Assembly (NCBI RefSeq): GCF_004138495.1
Contig: NZ_ML142860.1
Location: 59,622-71,887, forward strand
Direction: 5' to 3'
Length of the DNA stretch: 12,266 nucleotides
From: Phytoactinopolyspora endophytica
GTDB taxonomy: Bacteria; Actinomycetota; Actinomycetes; Jiangellales; Jiangellaceae
The notes under the pieces are model-generated. The model saw only the letters and a program-made list of their open reading frames with translations. It ran no database searches and was not told the DNA's origin. Made by a program: the position numbers and the translations under genes. Positions 1 to 6,570 of this stretch are shown in pieces (position 1 is the stretch's first letter; the number at the start of each line of letters is the position of its first letter).

Positions 1-926
1 CCGCCGGGCGCGATCGTGGGCTGGAAGGCGCCGGGATCGCCGTCCTTTCCCGGAAAGCGCACGCCGCGGTCGTCGGCGTGGTCCTTGCCCGCACCAGCGA
101 GCTGCTCGGTGGTGCGCCCCGCGTGTTCCACCAGCCACGCGGCGACGTCGGCGCGGCGGTAACCGGCGCCGGCCAGCAGCTGCGCGTGCTCGGGGCAGAA
201 CACGACCCCGGCCAGGGCATGCTTGAAGATCCACGCCCCGGACCGGCCGATCGTGTCCGCGAAATCCCCGAGCAGCTGCTCGGCGCTCGAGGTGTGCCGG
301 TTGTCGACGTACTCGCACGTGCGCAGCAGCGTGGCCGACACGGCGTCTCCGGTGATCCCCAGCTCCCCGGCGAGCGGCGCCCAGGGGCTCTCCTCCTCGT
401 TCTCCCCGAAGCAGATCGACCACCGCCCGGGTACACCCTGGGTGGCCTGTTCAAGCTCGTGCGGCCGTACGCCGAAGGCGTTGCGCACGATGAGTCCCAC
501 CGCGCGTGAGATCGTCGCGTTGGCCCGGAACCCGGGACCGAACGCCCCTCCCGCGCTGTTCAAGCCGAGCGTGTTCCGGATCTCTCCGTTGACGACGATG
601 AGAGGCGCCGGGCCGCTCGTGGACTGCCATCCGCCGCCACGTGTCGCCCGTTCCCGCATGAGCGCCTCCCACGCCGCGAGGACGACGGGGAAGTACTCGG
701 GCAGGCAACCTGCCATCGCCGCATTGATCGCCGCGGTCTGCACCGTGACGGTGCGGCTCGTCTGCGGCATGTCTCCGATGACCTCATCGGCAGCGCGGTC
801 CGTCGTCGCGAGGAAGCGATCGAGCAGCGGGCGGCTCACGGGTACCAGCGGCAGCCCGTCCGACCAGCCCTGCTCGTAGCAGTACTCGATGGCCTCCTGG
901 GCGATGTCCGGATCCGGCTGCGTCAT
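1..926 (-). CDS. UGSC-associated large protein, function unknown (partial, C-terminus beyond left edge)
   Basis: The frame is open from an ATG at 926 to the window edge, giving 308 residues with no stop, so the C-terminus is missing. The start overlaps the stop of the UGSC gene in an ATGA arrangement, and GAGAG lies about 7 bases upstream; this strongly suggests translational coupling. Visible landmarks are an early WSDGLPLVPV block (residues 21-30), INAAMAGCLPEYFPVV (67-82), a Gly-rich LNSAGGAFGPGFRANATI stretch (122-139), and ATQGVPGRWSICFGENEEE (161-179). From memory, proteins with this DGLPxVP start and FGPGFRANATI core occur beside UGSC-motif (seleno)proteins in actinobacteria and metagenomes; their biochemistry is unknown to me. 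There is no signal peptide or clear membrane segment, so it is probably cytoplasmic. Cysteines at 16, 74, 172, 204 and 244 are candidates for redox or metal roles. It may form a two-subunit complex with the UGSC protein; that is inference. Confidence 0.85.
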   Translation of the reverse strand, partial: MTQPDPDIAQEAIEYCYEQGWSDGLPLVPVSRPLLDRFLATTDRAADEVIGDMPQTSRTVTVQTAAINAAMAGCLPEYFPVVLAAWEALMRERATRGGGWQSTSGPAPLIVVNGEIRNTLGLNSAGGAFGPGFRANATISRAVGLIVRNAFGVRPHELEQATQGVPGRWSICFGENEEESPWAPLAGELGITGDAVSATLLRTCEYVDNRHTSSAEQLLGDFADTIGRSGAWIFKHALAGVVFCPEHAQLLAGAGYRRADVAAWLVEHAGRTTEQLAGAGKDHADDRGVRFPGKDGDPGAFQPTIAPG

Positions 927-1468
927 CGCACGCTCTCGGTCAGGCTGCGCGTGATCTCGGGCAGCAGCCGGCGCGCGCGTTCGTGCACCTGTTCGGGCTC
1001 GAGCACGGCCACCGGATGCTCGGTCGTGATCCACGCGTAGTCCGGGTCGCCCTGCATCGTGGCCATCATCTTCCCGGTCGTCGCGAACGCGTCGGTGAGC
1101 ACAACCGCGGCGGGAAGACCCGCACGTTCGAAGTTGATCCCGTCGGCCACGGCGGCCGCGCTGCACGAGCCGCAGTCGCCGACGCCGGTGACGACGATGT
1201 CCGCGACCCCTCGGTAGCGCTCGACGATCTCCTCGTCCACGGGAACCGAGAAGCTCTTCTTCGTCTCCACGATGCTCACCTCGGCGGCGCCGTGCTCGGA
1301 GACGAGCAGCCGTCCCACCTCTTGCAGGAAGAGCATCGCGTTGTGCTTCGTGTTGTCGAGCAGGCCGACGCGCAGGCCCGCGAGATCGCCACGCCGGGGA
1401 GCGAGTTCGCCCGCCGGGGACGAGACCTCCTCCGCGCGCCCGGTCGGGTCGAGGATGGCGTTCGGCAT
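923..1468 (-). CDS. UGSC-family protein, cysteine (CGSC) form
   Basis: The protein has 181 residues. The ATG at 1468 is chosen because AAGGAGGAA sits 3 to 11 bases upstream; an in-frame ATG at 1513 would add 15 low-complexity Arg-rich residues lacking family resemblance. The diagnostic site is GVGDCGSCSAAAVADGI, with Cys99 and Cys102 in C-G-S-C. In many relatives the first position is selenocysteine (U-G-S-C); here its codon is TGC (complement of 1172-1174), so this is an ordinary Cys protein. The N-terminal LRVGLLDNTKHNAMLFLQE block (residues 32-50) and the late PDYAWITTEHPVAVL segment are also family-like. The Cys/Sec-x-x-Cys site followed by an ERAGLPAAVV strand resembles, by eye and memory, the selenocysteine region of glycine reductase component B, hinting at thiol-dependent reduction. 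Substrate and partner are unknown. It is the fourth gene of the operon and overlaps its large partner by 4 bases. Confidence 0.88.
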   Translation of the reverse strand: MPNAILDPTGRAEEVSSPAGELAPRRGDLAGLRVGLLDNTKHNAMLFLQEVGRLLVSEHGAAEVSIVETKKSFSVPVDEEIVERYRGVADIVVTGVGDCGSCSAAAVADGINFERAGLPAAVVLTDAFATTGKMMATMQGDPDYAWITTEHPVAVLEPEQVHERARRLLPEITRSLTESVR

Positions 1469-1493
1469 CGGATTCCTCCTTGCGGATTGCGGT

Positions 1494-1520
1494 GCGCGGC
1501 GCCGCTGGCGCACGCCGCGC
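1494..1520 (-). promoter_or_regulatory. GC-rich intercistronic hairpin between alcohol dehydrogenase and UGSC genes
   Basis: A perfect 8-bp inverted repeat, GCGCGGCG / CGCCGCGC, has an 11-base loop. It fills much of the 58-base gap between the alcohol dehydrogenase stop (1527) and the UGSC start (1468), the longest gap in this otherwise tight operon. No T-run follows, so it is not a classical terminator. It could stabilise or process the mRNA and set a different expression level for the UGSC pair. In such GC-rich sequence a chance stem is possible. Confidence 0.4.
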
Positions 1521-1526
1521 CCGGCG

Positions 1527-2648
1527 TCACTGTTCGTGCAGGATCACGCTGCGGATGTTCTTGCCCTCGTTGAGGTCGCGGTACGCGTCGTTGACCTGGT
1601 CGAGCCCGTAGGTGCGCGTGATGAGCTCCTTGATCTTGAGATCGCCGGTCCGGTACAGCCCCAGCAGCTTGGGGATGTCGTACAGCGGGTTGCAGTCGCC
1701 GAAGAGCGCGCCACGGATCTGGCGCTGGTAGCCGATGAGCATTCCGGCGTGCACGTGCACGGCCTTCTCGCCGAGGTGGCCGACCGCGGTGATCGTGACC
1801 TTGCCGCCCTTGCCGGTCATGAGCACGGCCCGGTTCACCATCTCCTCGGTGACGGCGTCCGGGGTCATGATGACGTGGTCGGCGAGCTGTCCCCAGGTCT
1901 CGGCGACGACGAAGTCGTGAGCCTCCTGGGCGTCGGCGAACGCGTGCGTCGCGCCGAGCTCGAGGGCGTTGTCGCGCTTGAACTCGACCGGGTCGACGAC
2001 GACGAGGGTCTTGGCACCCGCGTAGCGCGCGCCCTGCACGGCGTTGCTCCCCACGCCGCCCGCGCCGAAGATCACGACGGCATCGCCGGGCTTCACGCCC
2101 GCGGCATAGACGGCCGATCCCCATCCGGTCGGTACACCGCATCCCACCAGGGAGGCGACCTCGAACGAGATATCGTCGGGGATCGGTACGACCGCCCACT
2201 CGGACACGACCGCGTACTCCGAGAAGGTGCCGAGCGAGCAGAACCCGCCGTAGTCGTCGTCGTCACTGTGGAACCGGAACGTGCCATCGAGGAACATTCC
2301 CGTGCCCGCGTTGAGCCCTTTGACGCACATGTTCTGGTGACCGAGTGAGCAGGGCCGGCAGGCGCCGCACGCGGGAATGTACGAGCACACAACGCGGTCA
2401 CCGGGCTTCACTCGCCGCACGTTCTCCCCGACGGACTCGACGACGCCGGCTCCCTCGTGACCGCCCACGATAGGGAACCGCACGGGGGCGTCGCCGCCGG
2501 TGATGTGGTCGTCGGAGTGGCACAGGCCCGAGGCGACGAACCTGACGCGCACCTCGTGTTCCTTCGGGTCGTCGAGCTGCAGGTCGGTGAGCTGCCAGCC
2601 CTCGTGTGGGCGGTGCGCGACGGCGGCACGTGTCGTGATGGTTGCCAT
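1527..2648 (-). CDS. Zinc-type NDMA-dependent alcohol dehydrogenase (mycofactocin-associated), copy 1
   Basis: The protein has 373 residues, starting MATITTRAAV at 2648 with GAGGAG upstream. It is a medium-chain zinc dehydrogenase that oxidises alcohols to aldehydes. Predicted catalytic zinc ligands are Cys43, His64 with Glu65, and Cys170. The structural zinc loop has Cys94, Cys97, Cys100 and Cys108. The Rossmann motif GAGGVG (195-200) is followed by VVVDP, whose Asp219 favours NAD over NADP. The length and the blocks CHSDDHI, LVGCGVPTGWGSAV and VDPVEFKRD fit the NDMA-dependent family (TIGR03989, Rxyl_3153 type). That family occurs in mycofactocin-producing species; its bound nicotinamide is thought to be re-oxidised by mycofactocin rather than exchanged. 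It lies 17 bases downstream of the aldehyde dehydrogenase gene and clearly resembles the first gene of the operon, suggesting duplication. A longer frame reaching 2885 has an N-terminal tail inside the aldehyde dehydrogenase gene and no family resemblance. Confidence 0.93.
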   Translation of the reverse strand: MATITTRAAVAHRPHEGWQLTDLQLDDPKEHEVRVRFVASGLCHSDDHITGGDAPVRFPIVGGHEGAGVVESVGENVRRVKPGDRVVCSYIPACGACRPCSLGHQNMCVKGLNAGTGMFLDGTFRFHSDDDDYGGFCSLGTFSEYAVVSEWAVVPIPDDISFEVASLVGCGVPTGWGSAVYAAGVKPGDAVVIFGAGGVGSNAVQGARYAGAKTLVVVDPVEFKRDNALELGATHAFADAQEAHDFVVAETWGQLADHVIMTPDAVTEEMVNRAVLMTGKGGKVTITAVGHLGEKAVHVHAGMLIGYQRQIRGALFGDCNPLYDIPKLLGLYRTGDLKIKELITRTYGLDQVNDAYRDLNEGKNIRSVILHEQ

Positions 2649-2665
2649 TGGCTTTCGCTCCTCGC

Positions 2666-4159
2666 TCAGCCGCGCGGAATCGGCGCGCCCTGCATCGATA
2701 CGGTCTTGACCTGGGTCCAATCGAGCACCGAGTCGGCGCCCATCGTGCGGCCGAAGCCGCTGTTCTTGTAGCCGCCGAACGGCCCGCCGATGACGGTGCC
2801 CGCCCCGATCGGTGTGTTGACGCCCACCTGACCGGCCTGCAGGGCGCGACTCGCCCGCACCGCCGTGCCGATGTCCCGGGTCCACACAGAGGCGACCAGA
2901 CCGTAGTCGACACCGTTGGCGACCTCGATCGCTTCGGCCTCGTCGTCGACGGGGATCACCGACAGCACGGGGCCGAAGATCTCCTCCTGGGCGATCCGCA
3001 TGCCGGGTGAGACCTTGTCGAAGAGGGTCGGCTCGACGAAGAAGCCGTCGCCGAACTCCTCGCCCTGCGGCCGGCCGCCGCCTGTGACGAGCTCGGCACC
3101 CTGCTCTTTGCCGATCTCGATGTAGCTGAGCACGCGCTCATGCTGCTTCTGGTTGATCAACGGCCCCATCGCGACCTGCTGGTGCCACGGGCCGACGGTG
3201 ACCTTCCGCATCTGTGCCGCGAGCCGCTCGACGACCTCGGCGTGGATGCTGCGGTGCACGACGACGCGCGAGCCCGCGGCGCATACCTGCCCGGTGTTGA
3301 GGGTGATGCCCATCGTCATGGCGGGGATCGCGGCGTCGAGATCGGCGTCGGGGAACACGACCTGCGGCGATTTCCCGCCCAGCTCGAGGTGGAGCGGAGT
3401 GAGGTTGCGGGCGCAGGACTCCATGATCGCGCGGCCCGTCTGTGGGGATCCGGTGAATCCCATGCGGCGGATGCGGGGATCCGCCGGGATCGCGGCGCCC
3501 GCCTCGTGACCGTAGCCGGTGACGACGTTGATGACTCCCGCGGGGATACCCGCCTCAAGCGCCAGCTTCGCGAGCGCGAGCGGGGTGAGCGGTGCGTCCT
3601 CCGCCGGCTTCATCACCATCGTGTTGCCGGCGGCGATCGCCGGCCCGACCTCGTTGGCGAACATCGGCCCGGGCGCGTTCCAGGGGATGACCCCTCCGAC
3701 GACGCCGTACGGTTCGCGAAGCGTGAGCCCGAGCGATCCGGTCGAACGGGTGGGCAGCGACACACCCTGCACCTTGTCGGCCTGGCCGGCGATGAACCGG
3801 ATCTGGTTCGCCATGGGGGGCGGGCCCCAGCTGGGACGCCCGACCTCCTGCGATTCGAGGCTGTCGAGCTCGGCGTTGTGCTCCTCGATCAGGTCGGCCC
3901 AGCGGAACAGCAGGCGCGCGCGGCTCGACGCGTCGAGATCGCGCCAGGCGGGGAACGCCTTCTCCGCCGCCTTGATGGCGAGGTCCACGTCATCGGCGTC
4001 GCTGCGCGGCACCCGCGCGATGACCTCGCGGTTGGCCGGGTTGACGACGTCGATGGTGCGCCCCGTGCCCGAGGTGACCCATTCGCCGCCGATGAGCTGG
4101 ACGCCGTCGACGCGCAGCGCGCTGTCAATCGTTGCCTGGTGGTCGGTGGTGATGGTCAT
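2666..4159 (-). CDS. NAD(P)-dependent aldehyde dehydrogenase
   Basis: The protein has 497 residues, the usual length for the aldehyde dehydrogenase superfamily, and starts MTITTDHQAT with GAAGGAC about 8 bases upstream. It oxidises an aldehyde to its carboxylic acid in the cytoplasm. Catalytic landmarks are Asn161 in IPWNAPGP, Lys184 in KPAEDAP, the cofactor loop GFTGSPQTG (234-242), general base Glu259 in LELGGKSP, and nucleophile Cys293 in NTGQVCAAGSR. The C-terminal GGPFGGYKNSGFGR block is typical of betaine, lactaldehyde or succinate-semialdehyde type enzymes; the true substrate cannot be assigned. It sits between two alcohol dehydrogenase genes (gaps of 22 and 17 bases), so it most likely takes the aldehydes they make. 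Nothing is missing or truncated. Confidence 0.95.
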   Translation of the reverse strand: MTITTDHQATIDSALRVDGVQLIGGEWVTSGTGRTIDVVNPANREVIARVPRSDADDVDLAIKAAEKAFPAWRDLDASSRARLLFRWADLIEEHNAELDSLESQEVGRPSWGPPPMANQIRFIAGQADKVQGVSLPTRSTGSLGLTLREPYGVVGGVIPWNAPGPMFANEVGPAIAAGNTMVMKPAEDAPLTPLALAKLALEAGIPAGVINVVTGYGHEAGAAIPADPRIRRMGFTGSPQTGRAIMESCARNLTPLHLELGGKSPQVVFPDADLDAAIPAMTMGITLNTGQVCAAGSRVVVHRSIHAEVVERLAAQMRKVTVGPWHQQVAMGPLINQKQHERVLSYIEIGKEQGAELVTGGGRPQGEEFGDGFFVEPTLFDKVSPGMRIAQEEIFGPVLSVIPVDDEAEAIEVANGVDYGLVASVWTRDIGTAVRASRALQAGQVGVNTPIGAGTVIGGPFGGYKNSGFGRTMGADSVLDWTQVKTVSMQGAPIPRG

Positions 4160-4181
4160 GACAGTGTCCTTCGCTCGGGAG

Positions 4182-5342
4182 TCAGTGCTCGATCTCGATG
4201 ACGCCGCGGATGTTCTTGCCGTCCAACATGTCTTGGTAGCCCTGGTTGACTTCGTCGAGCCGGTAGCGGCGGGTGATGAGCTCGTCGAGTTTGAGGTGGC
4301 CGGAGGTGTAGAGGCTCAGCAGGCGTGGCACGTCGTACAGCGGGTTGCAGGCACCGAAGATGGCGCCCTGGACACGGCGTTGGAAGCCGATGAGCATGCC
4401 GGGGTTCTCGTCGATCCAGCCGTTGCCGACGGCCGTGATCGTGACCTGGCCCGTCTTGCCGACGACGCTGATCGCGTCGTGGATGACCTCGTCGTTCAGG
4501 ATGCCGACGGTGATGATGGCGTGATCGGCGAGCTCACCCCACGTCGACTCGACGACGAACTCGGTCGCCTCCTTCGCCGTCGCGAACGTGTGCGTCGCAC
4601 CGAAGACCTTGGCCATGTCGCGCTTGAACTCGACCGGGTCGACGACGATGACGCGCTGGGCACCCGCGAGGGCGGCACCCTGCACGGCGTTGCTGCCGAC
4701 ACCGCCCGAGCCGAAGATGACGACGGTCTGCCCGGCCCGTACTCCGGCAGCGTGGACGGCCGAGCCCCATCCCGTGGGCACACCACAGCCGACGAGCGAG
4801 GCGACGTCGAAGGGGATGTGCTCGGGGATCGGGATGACCGAGTACTCGGAGACGACGGCGTACTGCGAGAACGTCCCGAGCACGCACAGGCCACCGAAGT
4901 CCTCGCCGTTCTGGTGGAATCGGAACGTGCCGTCCGCGAACTGGCCCGTCGCGGCGTTCTTCCCCTCGTCGCACAGATTCTGGCGGCCGGTGGAACAGTA
5001 GCGGCACTTACCGCACGCGGGGATGAACGAGCACACGACGTGATCGCCGGCTGCGACGCGCGTGACCCCCTCGCCGACGGCGTCGATCACGCCGGCGCCC
5101 TCATGCCCGCCGACGACGGGCATGCGCATGGGGGCGTCGCCCTTCTGGATGTGGTCGTCGGAGTGACACATCCCTGCGGCGTGGAACTTGATCCGCACCT
5201 CATTGGCCTTGGGCGGGTCGAGCTCGAGCTCGGTGATCTCCCACGGCTGACCGGGCGCACGGCACACGGCCGCACGCGTCGTCATGCTGTCCGGGATGTC
5301 TTCCGCCATCGACGGCGCGGTGGCGCTTGCGGCAATGCTCAT
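4182..5342 (-). CDS. Zinc-type NDMA-dependent alcohol dehydrogenase (mycofactocin-associated), copy 2; first gene of the operon
   Basis: The protein has 386 residues from the ATG at 5342, which has AGAGGA about 4 bases upstream. An alternative ATG at 5285 (MTTRAAV) matches the usual family start more closely but has only a weak GGACA upstream, so the first 19 residues are uncertain. Predicted catalytic zinc ligands are Cys59, His80 with Glu81, and Cys186; structural zinc ligands are Cys110, Cys113, Cys116 and Cys124. The Rossmann motif is GSGGVG (211-216), with Asp235 indicating NAD. It matches copy 1 over its whole length, well over half the positions by eye. It differs in the region after the structural zinc loop and in the stretch after residue 275, which may alter substrate range. 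As first gene it is transcribed from the 5343-5627 control region. The reading frame stays open to 5996, but that part is antisense to the neighbouring dehydrogenase gene and is not taken as coding. Confidence 0.92.
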   Translation of the reverse strand: MSIAASATAPSMAEDIPDSMTTRAAVCRAPGQPWEITELELDPPKANEVRIKFHAAGMCHSDDHIQKGDAPMRMPVVGGHEGAGVIDAVGEGVTRVAAGDHVVCSFIPACGKCRYCSTGRQNLCDEGKNAATGQFADGTFRFHQNGEDFGGLCVLGTFSQYAVVSEYSVIPIPEHIPFDVASLVGCGVPTGWGSAVHAAGVRAGQTVVIFGSGGVGSNAVQGAALAGAQRVIVVDPVEFKRDMAKVFGATHTFATAKEATEFVVESTWGELADHAIITVGILNDEVIHDAISVVGKTGQVTITAVGNGWIDENPGMLIGFQRRVQGAIFGACNPLYDVPRLLSLYTSGHLKLDELITRRYRLDEVNQGYQDMLDGKNIRGVIEIEH

Positions 5343-5376
5343 GTGTCCTCTTTCCCGCCGGATGGCTCGAGAGCGA

Positions 5377-5398
5377 CAGAGCACGTCGCCATGCTCTG
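5377..5398. promoter_or_regulatory. Inverted repeat CAGAGCA-N8-TGCTCTG, candidate operator or leader hairpin
   Basis: Perfect 7-bp arms are separated by 8 bases, 35 bases upstream of the alcohol dehydrogenase start on the minus strand. The position suits an operator near the transcription start or a hairpin in the leader mRNA. Assignment rests on symmetry and location only. Confidence 0.4.
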
Positions 5399-5452
5399 AT
5401 GCCCGGCCGGCACAGCTGAGTGTGAGTGCTGTCTCTACGGTGCTGGGTACAC

Positions 5453-5468
5453 GCCTGGCGAGCCAGGC
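5453..5468. promoter_or_regulatory. 16-bp perfect inverted repeat GCCTGGCGAGCCAGGC, candidate operator
   Basis: Two perfect 7-bp arms are separated by GA. The element lies about 110 bases upstream of the alcohol dehydrogenase start, where an activator site would be expected. A symmetric, near-palindromic site of this size fits a dimeric helix-turn-helix protein such as an IclR member, but no second exact copy was seen in the window. Confidence 0.4.
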
Positions 5469-5482
5469 CGTTTCTGCCGCAC

Positions 5483-5501
5483 GGAAGGGAAACTCCCTTC
5501 C
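5483..5501. promoter_or_regulatory. Inverted repeat GGAAGGGA-AAC-TCCCTTCC
   Basis: Perfect 8-bp arms flank a 3-base centre, giving 19 bases of strong symmetry near the middle of the divergent region. As DNA it may be an operator; as RNA it would form a tight hairpin. No T-run follows in either direction, so a terminator role is less likely. Confidence 0.4.
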
Positions 5502-5542
5502 CGCGGAGGCCGGGCCGTTTACGCGTTCCAGGGGGAGCGGCC

Positions 5543-5596
5543 TTCGGCGACGCGGAAAGCTTCTGTGACGCGGAAAGCTTCTGTGACGCGGAAAGC
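5543..5596. repeat. Three head-to-tail copies of an 18-bp repeat (iterons) upstream of the short-chain dehydrogenase
   Basis: On the minus strand the unit is GCTTTCCGCGTCACAGAA, exact in two copies (5579-5596 and 5561-5578) and with two mismatches in the third (5543-5560). Each unit contains TTCCGCGTCACAGAA, an imperfect palindrome with TTC/GAA ends. The 18-bp period is close to two helical turns, so bound proteins would line up on nearly one face. A related sequence, TTCTGCCGCACGGAA, occurs at 5472-5486. The array ends 31 bases before the dehydrogenase start, suggesting an operator array; recent slippage in non-functional DNA is the alternative. Confidence 0.7.
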
Positions 5597-5627
5597 GCCC
5601 TGCCCGCAGCAAGGCCCGCGGTGTGAG

Positions 5628-6551
5628 ATGGCCTTTATGGAGGACGTAGAGAACAAGGTCGCCGTCATCACGGGCGGGTCGAGCGGCATCGGCCGCGGGA
5701 TCGCGCTCGCCTTCGCCCGCGCCGGGATGCGCGTCGTCGTCACGGGGCGTCGCGAAGCTCACCTGCTCCAGACCGAGGAGGTGTTCGCCGGGCAGGGCCT
5801 TGCGGTCGACGCGCTGCAGGTCGACGTCACCGACTCCGACGCGATGCACGCCGCCGCCGATGAGATCGAACGCGACCACGGCCGGGTCGACGTGCTCGTC
5901 AACAACGCCGGGATCGGCCTGACCGGGCCGGTCGCGGACGCGTCGCCAAGCGACTGGGACTGGCTCATCGATGTCAACATCCGGGGCGTCGGTCACGGCA
6001 TCCAGGCGTTCTTACCGAAGATCCGCGCGCACGGCGACGGCGGGCACATCGTCAACACGTCGTCGATGGGCGGGCTCATGCCGATCGTCGCGGGCCTGTA
6101 CTCCATGACGAAGGCGGCGATCATCGCATTGAGCGAGGCGATGCACATCGAGCTGATGCCCGAGCGGATCGGCGTGTCGGTGTACTGTCCCGGGCCGACC
6201 CACAGCAACATCGGCGCGGGAGCGGCCGACCGCCCGGCGAAGTATGCGGAGTCGGGTTTTCCGACGCCCGACGTGTCACGTCCCAAGGCCGATCTGCAGA
6301 TGCCGTACATGTCGGCCGAGGAGGCCGGGGAACGCGTACTACAGGGGATGCGCCGCGGCGATATGTTCATCCTGACCCACCCCGAGTTCAAATCGGGGCT
6401 TCAGGATCGGCACGAGACGATCGAGACGGCGTTCCCCGACGAGCCGATCGACTCCGAACGCGCGGCGGTGATCCCCTTTCTCACGGCCTCGGCGGTCTAC
6501 TCGCCCGAGAATCGCCTCGCTCCGCCGCAGCCCCCGGCCTCGGTCCGCTGA
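5628..6551 (+). CDS. Short-chain dehydrogenase/reductase (SDR), classical fold
   Basis: The protein has 307 residues from the ATG at 5628; a second ATG at 5637 (MEDVENKVAV) is equally possible because neither has a strong ribosome site. It interconverts an alcohol and a ketone or aldehyde using a nicotinamide cofactor. The cofactor motif TGGSSGIG is at residues 15-22, and the end of the second strand reads TGRRE, whose Arg41 and Arg42 suggest NADP(H). NNAG is at 92-95, and the catalytic residues are Ser146, Tyr158 and Lys162 (YSMTK). A C-terminal extension of about 90 residues, including DMFILTHPEF, is shared with a group of actinobacterial SDRs as I recall them. The substrate is unknown. It is transcribed divergently from the alcohol dehydrogenase operon and converges on the next SDR with only 19 bases between stops and no obvious terminator. 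Confidence 0.9.
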   Translation: MAFMEDVENKVAVITGGSSGIGRGIALAFARAGMRVVVTGRREAHLLQTEEVFAGQGLAVDALQVDVTDSDAMHAAADEIERDHGRVDVLVNNAGIGLTGPVADASPSDWDWLIDVNIRGVGHGIQAFLPKIRAHGDGGHIVNTSSMGGLMPIVAGLYSMTKAAIIALSEAMHIELMPERIGVSVYCPGPTHSNIGAGAADRPAKYAESGFPTPDVSRPKADLQMPYMSAEEAGERVLQGMRRGDMFILTHPEFKSGLQDRHETIETAFPDEPIDSERAAVIPFLTASAVYSPENRLAPPQPPASVR

Positions 6552-6570
6552 CGTGTGCAGGCGACAGCAC

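Larger units (their letters stand above)
5343..5627. promoter_or_regulatory. Divergent intergenic control region between alcohol dehydrogenase operon and short-chain dehydrogenase
   Basis: These 285 bases separate two divergent transcripts and must hold both promoters. No clear -35/-10 pair is visible on either strand. The region is unusually rich in symmetric elements: inverted repeats at 5377-5398, 5453-5468 and 5483-5501, and a triple 18-bp tandem repeat at 5543-5596. No convincing small gene is seen. Control by the IclR-family regulator encoded nearby, or by another activator, is plausible but unproven. Confidence 0.6.

Noticed and set aside
1163..1174. Selenocysteine site in the UGSC protein
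   Set aside because: The codon at the U position is TGC, an ordinary Cys codon. There is no in-frame TGA to recode.
1272..2348. A 358-residue plus-strand open frame
   Set aside because: It is antisense to the UGSC gene and the intact zinc alcohol dehydrogenase, with composition typical of a shadow frame and no recognisable motif.
3519..5399. A 626-residue plus-strand open frame
   Set aside because: It lies antisense to the clearly recognisable aldehyde and alcohol dehydrogenase genes, has low-complexity Asp/Arg/Val composition and no family resemblance. Long antisense frames are expected in such GC-rich DNA.
5543..5596. CRISPR-like array
   Set aside because: The 18-bp units are directly adjacent with no unique spacers, and no cas genes are present.
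5343..5996. N-terminal extension of the first alcohol dehydrogenase, giving a 604-residue frame
   Set aside because: The added part crosses the repeat-rich control region and runs antisense to the short-chain dehydrogenase. The ATG at 5342 has a good ribosome site and gives the family length.
6552..6570. Bidirectional terminator between the convergent short-chain dehydrogenase genes
   Set aside because: The 19-base gap contains no convincing stem-loop or T-run.
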